Notes under the pieces: generated by a model
The model's database searches: none
What the model was told of the DNA's origin: nothing
Seen by the model: the letters and a program-made list of their open reading frames with translations, nothing else
NCBI RefSeq assembly: GCF_008974265.1
Contig: NZ_BKZW01000003.1
Span: 1-64,000, forward strand
DNA: 64,000 nucleotides
Direction: 5' to 3'
Origin: Dictyobacter vulcani
GTDB taxonomy: Bacteria; Chloroflexota; Ktedonobacteria; Ktedonobacterales; Ktedonobacteraceae
Part shown: one piece after another, positions 27,956 to 35,448 of the stretch
Position numbering within the stretch: the stretch's first letter is position 1
Layout of the letters: each line of letters starts with the position of its first letter
Translations under genes and position numbers: made by a program

Positions 27956-28031
27956 CGCGGCCCTTAACCTGGGGTCCGGGGCTGCGCCCCGGTTCACTCT
28001 CCCCTCCCCCGCCACCGCAGGTGGCGTGTCA
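27929..28031 (+). repeat. GC-rich multi-hairpin cassette (third copy)
   Basis: After AAGCGGGATTG comes the perfect 20-base palindrome TTAAGGGCCGCGGCCCTTAA, then CCGGGGCTGCGCCCCGG, a pyrimidine tract (CTCTCCCCTCCCCC) and GCCACCgcaGGTGGC. The order (AAGCGGG start, hairpin, GGGGCTGyGCCCC hairpin, pyrimidine tract, final hairpin) is the same as in the cores at 8107-8284 and 10146-10300. Here it is joined to the tandem array rather than to IS630-like ends. Confidence 0.7.
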
Positions 28032-28100
28032 CAACCTTAATAGAGGAAGATCGTAGGGAAGTGCTTACAGACCATAGAAAACATCATGCGAGGAAATCTG

Positions 28101-28556
28101 ATGACTAAATACGCAATTATCACCAAAGAATTTGCTTTTGAAGCCGCCCATCACCTACCAGGTCATCGCGGCAAATGTCGTCGTCCTCATGGTCACTCCT
28201 ATCGCCTCCAGATTTCCTTGCGCGGCCCCATTATCGCAGCGCCAGGAGAATCCAGTGATGGAATGGTCATGGATTTCGACGACCTGAAAAGCATCGTTAA
28301 TGCAACGATTATCGAGAAGCTTTCGGATGCTGTACCCCGTGGCGAGGCTGCTGATCCGCTGCTAAAAGGCGGTATGGACCATAATGACCTGAATGCTGTG
28401 ACGGGTATTCGTACCACCGCTGAAAATCTTGTGCACTGGATGTGGGATGCCCTGGTGGCAGGTGGGATACCCGATGTGCTCCTTTACCGCATCAGATTAT
28501 GGGAAACAGAAAAAGGTTATGTGGAGATTACACACGACGAGCGGGGGGAGGCATAG
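28101..28556 (+). CDS. queD: 6-carboxy-5,6,7,8-tetrahydropterin synthase
   Basis: A 151-residue enzyme of the tunnelling fold that turns dihydroneopterin triphosphate (the FolE product) into 6-carboxytetrahydropterin. FEAAHHLPGHRGKCRRPHGH carries zinc His residues and the catalytic Cys in GKCRRPHGHSY. MVMDFDDLKSIV and MDHNDLNAV (catalytic His/Asp) follow, and TAENLVHWMWD and VRLWET-like RIRLWETEKGYVE close the domain. I choose ATG 28101 because GAGGAAA lies seven bases upstream; ATG 28086 has no site. The stop is only three bases before queE, so the two are translated from one message. Confidence 0.96.
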   Translation: MTKYAIITKEFAFEAAHHLPGHRGKCRRPHGHSYRLQISLRGPIIAAPGESSDGMVMDFDDLKSIVNATIIEKLSDAVPRGEAADPLLKGGMDHNDLNAVTGIRTTAENLVHWMWDALVAGGIPDVLLYRIRLWETEKGYVEITHDERGEA

Positions 28557-28559
28557 CGG

Positions 28560-29321
28560 ATGACACAAACCATTGAAAATAATCGCGTGCGCACCAAAAC
28601 GATCCAGATCTCTGAGATCTTTGGTCCAACCATTCAAGGGGAAGGGGCGCTGATCGGCAAACCGACCGTGTTTGTCCGCACCGGTGGATGTGACTACCGC
28701 TGCTCCTGGTGTGACAGCCTCTATGCTGTATTACCCGAGCATAAAGCTGAGTGGGCGGCTATGGATAGCCAGCAGGTTTTTGCTGAGATCCAGCGCCTCT
28801 CAGGGAATACACCGCTTCTGGTGACGCTTTCAGGGGGAAATCCTGCGATGCAGCCGCTTGAAGCCTTGATCAATCTGGGTCATGAACATGGCTATACCTT
28901 TGCCATTGAGACCCAGGGGAGTATTGCTCAGCCCTGGTTTGCTAACCTGGATTACCTGACTCTTTCTCCCAAGCCACCAAGCAGTCATCAAGTGACGCGC
29001 TGGGAGCGCCTGGACCGTAGTATATTATATGCAACGGCCAATAAGTACGATCATGAAATACAGATCTGCCTCAAGATTGTTATCTTTGATGAGGAAGACT
29101 ATGCCTATGCCAGATCTGTCGCGGAACGCTATCCTGCTTTACCCATGTACTTGCAAGCAGGAAATCATACGCCACCGCAACAAGCCAAAGAGATAGACAT
29201 ATCTGGTATCCTGGATCGTATGGATTGGCTCATCCAGCGCACTATTACAGATCGCTGGTATGAGGTGACAGTGCTTCCACAATTACACACGCTTTTGTGG
29301 GGAAACAAGCGAGGCGTATAA
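28560..29321 (+). CDS. queE: 7-carboxy-7-deazaguanine synthase (radical SAM)
   Basis: A 253-residue radical-SAM enzyme that contracts 6-carboxytetrahydropterin to 7-carboxy-7-deazaguanine. FGPTIQGEGALIGKPTVFVR is the QueE substrate-loop signature. The [4Fe-4S] ligands are in GGCDYRCSWCDS (CX3CX2C). TLSGGNPAMQPLEALI supplies the GGE-like SAM motif, here GGN. YLQAGNHT and the C-terminal VLPQLHTLLWGNKRGV are family features; the final HxxLWGN is a good QueE mark. It follows queD by three bases and precedes folE by 50 bases. Confidence 0.96.
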   Translation: MTQTIENNRVRTKTIQISEIFGPTIQGEGALIGKPTVFVRTGGCDYRCSWCDSLYAVLPEHKAEWAAMDSQQVFAEIQRLSGNTPLLVTLSGGNPAMQPLEALINLGHEHGYTFAIETQGSIAQPWFANLDYLTLSPKPPSSHQVTRWERLDRSILYATANKYDHEIQICLKIVIFDEEDYAYARSVAERYPALPMYLQAGNHTPPQQAKEIDISGILDRMDWLIQRTITDRWYEVTVLPQLHTLLWGNKRGV

Positions 29322-29371
29322 CCCCTGATGAGGCAACGCAGCGAAATGCACTGAAATGAGGATAAATAAAT

Positions 29372-30052
29372 ATGGTATTGCACTTAGATCGGGATCACTC
29401 TATGAACAATGGCCACGCTCAGAATAATGGGCACCGGAAAGACGTCCCCCTTTTAGAACAAGAGCAAGAGCAGGCTGTTGTTGTTGAGGGTCAGCCAGCT
29501 ATTCCGCAGGTTGATTATCCTCGCTTGCTGGAATTAGGGCGCGAGCTACTTGTCGCTCTGGGAGAAAATCCCGATCGCGAAGGATTAGACGGTACACCTC
29601 GCCGCTGGGCCGATTGGTGGCGCGAGTTTATCGAATATGATCCAGGGAAGACAGAGACAACATTTAGCTCTGACGCGACTGACCAGATTGTATGTGTCTC
29701 AGGTATGCGGGTCTTTTCACTGTGTGAGCATCACCTGCTACCCATGTGGTGTGATGTCGCCATTGGCTATATCCCCACCGACAAAGTCCTGGGACTCTCA
29801 AAGTTCGCGCGTATCGCCCACCAATTTGCGCATCAACTGCAGATTCAAGAGCGGTTGGGACAGCAAATTGCTGATGAGGTCAGTCGGATTACTGGGACCA
29901 ATCATGTCGCCGTCATTGTCAAAGGCGAACACCTTTGTATGTCAGCACGTGGTATTCGCACACCAGGTGTCATGACGACATCCGTCATGCGTGGTACTTT
30001 CCGCAATGATCGTGACCTGCGCAAGGAATTCATGCAAATGATTCAACCATAA
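29372..30052 (+). CDS. folE: GTP cyclohydrolase I
   Basis: A 226-residue enzyme that opens GTP to dihydroneopterin triphosphate, the common start of folate and deazapurine synthesis. FSLCEHHLLPMWCDVAIGY carries the zinc Cys and His residues, GLSKFARIAHQFAHQLQIQERL is the core helix and VIVKGEHLCMSARGIRTPG brings the third zinc ligand (Cys) and the GTP-binding Arg. The first about 45 residues are a Gln/Glu-rich extension not typical of FolE. GAGGAT sits eight bases before ATG 29372; ATG 29402 is an alternative. The position right after queE suggests it feeds preQ1 synthesis. A terminator follows, so the ECF genes start a new unit. Confidence 0.96.
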   Translation: MVLHLDRDHSMNNGHAQNNGHRKDVPLLEQEQEQAVVVEGQPAIPQVDYPRLLELGRELLVALGENPDREGLDGTPRRWADWWREFIEYDPGKTETTFSSDATDQIVCVSGMRVFSLCEHHLLPMWCDVAIGYIPTDKVLGLSKFARIAHQFAHQLQIQERLGQQIADEVSRITGTNHVAVIVKGEHLCMSARGIRTPGVMTTSVMRGTFRNDRDLRKEFMQMIQP

Positions 30053-30070
30053 GCGTGGTGAAAATAAAGC

Positions 30071-30108
30071 AAGTGGTTTGCGTTGATATAGCGTGAACCA
30101 CTTTTTTA
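30071..30108 (+). terminator. Intrinsic terminator after folE
   Basis: AAGTGGTT pairs with AACCACTT around a 17-base loop and runs into TTTTTT. It closes the que-fol unit 18 bases after the folE stop. Between here and ecfT is a TATAAT box (30293-30298) that could drive the transporter. Confidence 0.85.
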
Positions 30109-30342
30109 TTGCCAGCCCTTGCGCCGCTAGGTCGTAGCGACCAGCGCTGCCGGTACGGTAGGTCGCAGAGGGACTTCTGTCCGAAAACATGAGGAAACGT
30201 TGTTTGTTTTTATATACTGCTAACTGCAATCAGGTAAACCCCTGCCTGGATAAGCTCGTTGCTGGTGATACGTTCATGTTCCAGGTATAGCGTATAATTT
30301 GTATGTATCAAGTCGTTTCATCGCGTGTGGAGGCCAGATAGA

Positions 30343-31431
30343 TTGTTTCATCAAAAGTCGCTGTATGCCATATCTGAGGAGGCTCCATATCTGCAACCGC
30401 CTCCAGGACGTCGTTATGTACGTTCGTTTCTATTTTCGCGCCGGGTAGATGCGCCAGTCGCTCGCGTGCACCTGTTGCTGCGTATCCTGCTGGTATTGTG
30501 CTTATCGGCGGCCCAGTTGCGGGCCATGAATATGACACCCCCTGATCTGGTGGGCGCACTGGTGTTGTGGATCCCCAGCATCGCCATATTTTTTCTGAGT
30601 GGCATGCATGGCAAGGTAGTACGTATCTACTTACTGCTAATCCTGCCGACCATGGTGAGCCTGTTCTTATCCTGGACAGTGCTGAATCCTATTGCCGGAA
30701 AAATGGTTTTTGTACAGCAGCCGATCTATCCCGGTTTTCTGACCCTGAGTCTGGCTGTCTGGCAATTGATCTGGCTGGCGGTTGTGATTGGATATTATAG
30801 ATGGAAGCGCGGCATCGTGAACGGTATGGTTCTGGCCACGATCGTCTCCATCATCCTCTCCTATCTCCTGCCGCTACCATCCTGGACCTTTGCCCATATT
30901 CCGCTGTTTCATCCACTGACCATCTATATCAGTGATCAAGGGCTGATCATGGCTATCACCAAGGTTGTCAGCTATTCAGGCATGATGCTTTTAACCGTGG
31001 CCCTGGTGGTAACCAGTCGTGATATTGAGCTGATGGGAGCCATGCGCCAGTTGCGTATCCCTAATCCGATTATTTTCTTTTTAAGCACAGTCTTTCGAGC
31101 TTTAAATCTGGCTTTAACCGATTTTGAGACCATCCGTCAGGCGCAAATTGCGCGCGCGGTCGATGCCCGGCCACGTAGCTTTATCAGGCGTCTACGCGAC
31201 CTTGCCAGTATCGCGGTCCCCATGGTGGCGATGATGATTCGCCGCTCAAGCGAAATTGGCGATGCCTTGTTGGCACGCGGCTATAACTTACGGCACAAGG
31301 ACGTAGATTTCTATGAGAAGAGTCCTTTCAGACTGCTCGATGGCTGCGTGCTGGTGATCTGTCTCGTCTTGTTGTATATGGCTGTTGGTCCGTATCCTGG
31401 TCTGACGGCGCTATTTCAGAGATGGTGGTAA
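30343..31431 (+). CDS. ecfT: ECF transporter transmembrane component (EcfT)
   Basis: A 362-residue membrane protein (five or more helices) that couples the ATPases of an energy-coupling-factor transporter to an S subunit. The two coupling motifs are present: AQIARAVDARP and ALLARGYNL, matching the two Ala-Arg-Gly-type signatures in the cytosolic helices of EcfT. I choose TTG 30343 because GGAGG (30329-30333) is nine bases upstream; GTG 30325 would place the site inside the gene. The first about 45 residues are a hydrophilic N-terminal extension. It is three bases from ecfA, so the two are co-expressed. No S-component gene lies next to it. Confidence 0.88.
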   Translation: MFHQKSLYAISEEAPYLQPPPGRRYVRSFLFSRRVDAPVARVHLLLRILLVLCLSAAQLRAMNMTPPDLVGALVLWIPSIAIFFLSGMHGKVVRIYLLLILPTMVSLFLSWTVLNPIAGKMVFVQQPIYPGFLTLSLAVWQLIWLAVVIGYYRWKRGIVNGMVLATIVSIILSYLLPLPSWTFAHIPLFHPLTIYISDQGLIMAITKVVSYSGMMLLTVALVVTSRDIELMGAMRQLRIPNPIIFFLSTVFRALNLALTDFETIRQAQIARAVDARPRSFIRRLRDLASIAVPMVAMMIRRSSEIGDALLARGYNLRHKDVDFYEKSPFRLLDGCVLVICLVLLYMAVGPYPGLTALFQRWW

Positions 31432-31434
31432 ACG

Positions 31435-33261
31435 ATGGTGGCACAAGATTTTAGCGAAAAGCCGTTTTCCAGTCTACAGATAGAGCCTGATGCAGTGAAT
31501 CCAGCCGTTCCGAGCGCCATCAAGACTACCAGTCTATGGTGGCGCTATCCAACCTTTAGTGAGAAGGCCGGTGCCTGGACCTTACGCGCAATTGACCTGG
31601 ATATCAAGCAGGGTGAGTGCTTTGGTATTACTGGTCCCAGTGGAGCAGGAAAAACCACGCTCTGCCGGGCCTTGATGGGTATTATTCCGCATACGACGCG
31701 CTTAACTAAAGAGCAGCAGCCACATCATTATCGAGGCCAGGTTGACATCCTTGGAGAGCCTGTTACCCCTGAGACAGCGACTTCGCACAAAATAGGTATG
31801 GTGTTACAGGATCCAGAGAATCAATTCTTACGTATGAGCCTTCTGCACGAACTGGCGCTGGGATTGCAGATTCAGGGTGTCTCCCAGGAAGAGATTCTGC
31901 AGCGTATCTATATCGCGCTGCAATGGGTGGGACTACAAAAGCTCTGGCATGGTGCGCTGTATCTGCATCCTTCCGATCTTTCGGGTGGACAGAAGCAGCG
32001 TATCGCTATTGCGGCCTTTTTAGCGCTGCGGCCAGAAGTGCTTATTCTTGACGAACCGACCAGTGATCTGGATCCAGTGGGGAAGCGCGAGGTTATCGAG
32101 ACCATTGCGCGCCTGCGCCAGGATTATCAGATGACCGTGGTCCTGGTTGAGCAGGATTCCGATATCCTGGCTACCTTCTGTGATCGCATTGCTCTCCTCC
32201 ATGAGGGACGCATCCAATTGCAGGCTCCTCCAGCTGAATTTTATGCTCAGCAGGACATCCTGGAGCGCTGTGGGGCCTCCGTTGGCGAACTGGCTCGTAT
32301 CTCCTGGCTAACCAACCATACCTACCAGGGGCGGCCACCGCTCAACCTTGCGGAAGCTGAAGCCGCCTTTGAGCCAGTCATTAAGCAGCGTCAGCTCGTA
32401 TCCATACTTCCTATAGCTACTCCCACGACCCAGGCAGAGGCAGTCGTGCAGGCGAAAGATGTGATCTATAACTATGGGGATGGCTCGCTGGCCCTTAAGG
32501 GTGTCAATCTGACGCTGTATCGGGGTGAGATGCTGGCGCTGCTGGGACCAAACGGAAGCGGCAAAACCACGCTGGCCAAAATCATTGCCGGTATCTATCG
32601 AGCCACGGGGGGCCAGTTACATGTCTTTGGACAGGATGCCGCCAGACGTAAAGTGCGGTCCCGCCTGCCAGGCTCGGTCGGCTATGTCTTTCAAAATCCA
32701 GATCACCAACTCTTTTGCCGCAAAGTCAGCGATGAGATTGAGTATGGTTTAAAGAATCTCGGCATCGATGCCCGGAAGCGGCGTATTATTGTTGAGGAAA
32801 CCCTGGAAGCAGTGGGCCTGACAAGCTATGCCGATGAAGACCCCCTCTTCCTGAGCAAAGGCCAGCGCCAACGCCTGGCCGTAGCAGCCGTCCTGGCCAT
32901 GGGACCTGAGATACTGGTGGTAGACGAACCAACCACGGGACAGGATCATCGCTCAATCCTGGGGATTATGAGTTTGCTGTGCGAGTTGCAACGGCAGGGC
33001 AAAACTATCCTGGTGATTACCCACGATATGACCCTGGTTGCTGAATACTGCCAGCGCGTTGTTGCCTTCCGTGACGGCGAACTCAGCTTCACCGGAACGC
33101 CAGCGGAACTGTTCAACAGCGTCGAGATCCTCCAGCGCACAGGACTCCGCCCACCAGCCGCCGCCGCTCTGGCCACCCGCCTGCGCGCCCGGCAGCCAGA
33201 ACTACCATCCCTGTTGACCGCACAACAATGGAAAGAAGCACTCTATCCATTCCATGCGTAA
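31435..33261 (+). CDS. ecfA: ECF transporter ATPase, two ABC domains fused (EcfA1-EcfA2)
   Basis: A 608-residue cytoplasmic protein with two complete ABC ATPase domains, replacing the usual separate EcfA1 and EcfA2. Domain 1: Walker A GPSGAGKTTL (about residues 72-81), Q-loop MVLQDPENQF, signature DLSGGQKQRIAIAAF, Walker B VLILDEPTSDLD. Domain 2: Walker A GPNGSGKTTLAKII, Q-loop YVFQNPDHQLF, signature LSKGQRQRLAVAAVL (LSKGQ rather than LSGGQ), Walker B ILVVDEPTTGQD. The Q-loops are characteristic of vitamin and metal ECF ATPases. It drives uptake of a micronutrient bound by an S subunit. Both sites look active. Location next to the deazapurine genes suggests a queuosine precursor or pterin, but this is only positional. 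Confidence 0.92.
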   Translation: MVAQDFSEKPFSSLQIEPDAVNPAVPSAIKTTSLWWRYPTFSEKAGAWTLRAIDLDIKQGECFGITGPSGAGKTTLCRALMGIIPHTTRLTKEQQPHHYRGQVDILGEPVTPETATSHKIGMVLQDPENQFLRMSLLHELALGLQIQGVSQEEILQRIYIALQWVGLQKLWHGALYLHPSDLSGGQKQRIAIAAFLALRPEVLILDEPTSDLDPVGKREVIETIARLRQDYQMTVVLVEQDSDILATFCDRIALLHEGRIQLQAPPAEFYAQQDILERCGASVGELARISWLTNHTYQGRPPLNLAEAEAAFEPVIKQRQLVSILPIATPTTQAEAVVQAKDVIYNYGDGSLALKGVNLTLYRGEMLALLGPNGSGKTTLAKIIAGIYRATGGQLHVFGQDAARRKVRSRLPGSVGYVFQNPDHQLFCRKVSDEIEYGLKNLGIDARKRRIIVEETLEAVGLTSYADEDPLFLSKGQRQRLAVAAVLAMGPEILVVDEPTTGQDHRSILGIMSLLCELQRQGKTILVITHDMTLVAEYCQRVVAFRDGELSFTGTPAELFNSVEILQRTGLRPPAAAALATRLRARQPELPSLLTAQQWKEALYPFHA

Positions 33262-33341
33262 CGGCAGCTCTTGCGCCCAATACCTTTCGGTTAAGCCTTT
33301 TTATGGCTGCGAAAGACGTTATGGAGAAAAGCAGCGAATCA

Positions 33342-33626
33342 TACGTGGAGAGGGCGTCACACGCGGAGCCCGGCATGCGGCGTGATGGTGGAGCGAGGTG
33401 CTCAACGAACATCGCATGCCTGTGGCGCCTACACCGAGACGGATCCTGTTTCGTGATCCTTTGCGCACCGGTACGAGGATCCACGCGCTCTCCCACCACG
33501 TTGCTGCGCGAGCAGGCGACGGCACACACGATCCCTGTAGGCGCCACAGCACTGCGCGTCGTGCTTGCACGCTGGCCTGCGCAAACGCAGCAGTGCGGCC
33601 TCCGCGTGTGGCGCCCTCTCCACGTA
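33342..33626. repeat. 285-bp imperfect inverted repeat (possible non-coding mobile element)
   Basis: The left end TACGTGGAGAGGGCGTCACA is matched by the complement of the right end with one or two changes, and complementarity continues inward in blocks (GTGGCGCCTACA at 33421-33432 against TGTAGGCGCCAC at 33535-33546). It is GC-rich compared with its neighbours. Open frames across it contain no protein family and are a by-product of the GC content. It lies in the gap (33262-33890) between ecfA and the convergent tetR-type gene; the rest of that gap shows nothing else. Confidence 0.75.
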
Positions 33627-33890
33627 CACATGGCTTGCTGGTCACGTCGAACCATCTCTCCAGGACTCATCACCGATACCAATCCCACGATTGTGGCTGG
33701 TGCAGCCATTCAAGCTGTATGGTCAGCTGTAGATTACACGCCAGCGGCTGAAGAACAGGCTTTGGTAGAACAGCTTATATTCCAAAGTTGGACGTACCCA
33801 CCCGATACCATTCCTGATTTTGGTATGTAGATGTTGTGATTGATTAAAAGATCTGGTCTGCAGGCAAGCTTTGTATTTTGCTTACTTTGG

Positions 33891-34607
33891 TTACAGCACC
33901 TGTTCCTCTTGCTGTTCAGTGGGTGACACCAGCCATGGCGAGATTTCTTCGTGCCAGGGACGCTGCAGGCAATGCTCCGGTGCTCCCAGCAAGCGTTCTA
34001 TCGCATCCGTAGTAGCAGACGTGATGCGTTCGAGTTGTGGCAGGTCATCAGGTGTGTGTTCTTCTGTCAGGAGTAGCTCAACTGTGGCATAGCCTATGTC
34101 TTCAAAGAGGGAAAGGATCATTCTGGCCGTCTGCTCAGGATAGGGTGTATGAAAGACGTCTTCTTGAATGCCCTGGCGGATTATCTCCTCCAACTCTGGC
34201 GTGAGTCGCTGAACTTTGGAGGCATAGAGCTTGTGCCGAAAGATGGCATTATCATCAGCATACCAGATGCGCATATACGCGAACACCAACCGCTTGTGGG
34301 AGAGTTTCCATTGGTCAAGTGCGCTGAAGAAGCGTTGCAGTTTGTCGAGGGCGTTGAGTGTGGGGTCCTGAACGATGGGGAGCAAGCGCTGATCTATCTG
34401 TTTTCCCAGGCGTTCGACAAGCGCCATCAGTAATGCTGGTTTGGAGTCGAAGTAGTGATAAAACGCTCCGGAAGAAATCCGTAGCTCGCTCAGTAGATCA
34501 GCAATCGCCATCTGCTCATAGCCTTTGGTAATAATGGCTTGCTGGGCTACATCCAGAATAGCATTACGCCTGGCAGTGTGGGCTGCTTCATTGACGATAC
34601 GTGCCAT
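33891..34607 (-). CDS. TetR/AcrR-family transcriptional regulator
   Basis: A 238-residue repressor-type protein. The N-terminal helix-turn-helix is AILDVAQQAIITKGYEQMAI with ISSGAFYHYFDSKPALL, the near-universal TetR recognition helix. The rest is an all-helical ligand-binding and dimerisation domain, with an about 30-residue extended tail. The ATG at 34607 has AAGGAG seven bases upstream; a longer reading would run through the operator repeats. A palindrome and direct repeats just upstream probably bind this protein. The ligand and the target genes cannot be told; the adjacent Nudix and dehydrogenase genes are oriented the same way but lie upstream of it. Confidence 0.9.
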   Translation of the reverse strand: MARIVNEAAHTARRNAILDVAQQAIITKGYEQMAIADLLSELRISSGAFYHYFDSKPALLMALVERLGKQIDQRLLPIVQDPTLNALDKLQRFFSALDQWKLSHKRLVFAYMRIWYADDNAIFRHKLYASKVQRLTPELEEIIRQGIQEDVFHTPYPEQTARMILSLFEDIGYATVELLLTEEHTPDDLPQLERITSATTDAIERLLGAPEHCLQRPWHEEISPWLVSPTEQQEEQVL

Positions 34608-34623
34608 AGTCTCCTTCTTTATG

Positions 34624-34672
34624 TTGATAAACAGAGTATCATATTGATAAACAGAGTATCGGTTTATCAATA
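34624..34672 (-). promoter_or_regulatory. Probable TetR-type operator
   Basis: TATTGATAAAC (34642-34652) and GTTTATCAATA (34662-34672) are a perfect 11-bp inverted repeat with a nine-base spacer, the size of a TetR-family operator. The left part with its spacer, TTGATAAACAGAGTATC, is repeated at 34624-34640, exactly 20 bases away, suggesting two dimers on one DNA face. It lies just upstream of the tetR-type start, consistent with autoregulation (inference). Confidence 0.7.
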
Positions 34673-34740
34673 TACTAGTATAACATCATGCAACTACAAG
34701 CGTCAATGTAACAAACATACTGTCCATCATGTCATGCTAA

Positions 34741-35373
34741 CTACAATTTTGTGCGCAATAGTTGTTCTGCATGATGCAGTATAGCCTGATAATACTCGGG
34801 ATTGTGCGGACAGAAATCTGTAATTTTATAGCTAGAATGTGTTACTTGTTGTATATTATCCTGATCGCTGAGATAGTTATGGCCTGGAATGGTGTGGACT
34901 TTTTGCTGGAGTAATTGTGCAAAATCTTCTACTGTAATTTGTACGATAGCTGCAACTTCATCGCGCTGTAAGATCAATGCTGTAATCGGTTGCGTCAGCT
35001 TATAGAGATAGACATGGCAGAACTCGCGATCCAGAAATGATCCCAGCAGTATTGGATCCTGGATGATGCCTGCTGGAAAGAGGTCAGTAAACGTGAGTGT
35101 AAGCCCTAGCTCTTCCTGTATTTCTCGTACGCCATCACGTGGCGTCTCATAGGACAGCAAGTGTCCGGCGGCCGTGATATCGAGCAAAGCAGGAAAATCT
35201 TTCTTTTGGGCTGCGCGTTGTTGAAAGAGCAGATAATGTTTGCCATCCACTTCCTGTACAAACCAGCAATGAAATGTTTCATGCCAGGATCCCTGTGCAT
35301 GTACCTCAGCCCTGCTCTGGACGCCAATGCGTTCCATCTGCTCCGTAAAGATCGCCAGCTGTTCTGTTTCCAT
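34741..35373 (-). CDS. Nudix hydrolase
   Basis: A 210-residue protein of the Nudix superfamily, which cleaves nucleoside diphosphates linked to other groups. The Nudix box appears as GHLLSYETPRDGVREIQEELGL in two parts: G-x5-E (GHLLSYE) and REIQEELGL with the metal-binding Glu residues. The spacing between them is six residues rather than the seven of the strict consensus. The N-terminal HETFHCWFVQ and LFQQRAAQKKDFPALLDITA pattern resembles the branch near isopentenyl-diphosphate isomerase. Substrate unknown. The start has weak upstream purines. It is followed by the tetR-type gene 133 bases downstream on the same strand. Confidence 0.88.
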   Translation of the reverse strand: METEQLAIFTEQMERIGVQSRAEVHAQGSWHETFHCWFVQEVDGKHYLLFQQRAAQKKDFPALLDITAAGHLLSYETPRDGVREIQEELGLTLTFTDLFPAGIIQDPILLGSFLDREFCHVYLYKLTQPITALILQRDEVAAIVQITVEDFAQLLQQKVHTIPGHNYLSDQDNIQQVTHSSYKITDFCPHNPEYYQAILHHAEQLLRTKL

Positions 35374-35398
35374 AAATGCTCTTGATATCCTTTCAATA

Positions 35399-35436
35399 GC
35401 AAGTCACGAACCCCATCGCGTAGGTTCGTGGCTTGC
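35399..35436. repeat. Inverted repeat, member of a dispersed GTGGCTTG repeat
   Basis: GCAAGTCACGAACC and GGTTCGTGGCTTGC form 14-pair arms with one G-T pair. The right arm and its continuation (GTGGCTTGCCCACGATTG) recur with one change at 39628-39645, after the mannosyltransferase gene. Confidence 0.65.
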
Positions 35437-35448
35437 CCACGATTGCCG

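Noticed and set aside
33228-33830. 200-codon open frame on the plus strand overlapping the end of ecfA
   Set aside because: It crosses a large inverted repeat, has low-complexity Cys/Arg/His-rich content and matches no family; open frames on both strands here are due to high GC.
34741-35373. Damaged Nudix hydrolase because of the short Nudix box
   Set aside because: The spacing is one residue less than the strict consensus, but all metal-binding Glu residues are present and the rest of the protein is intact, so I keep it as a functional gene.
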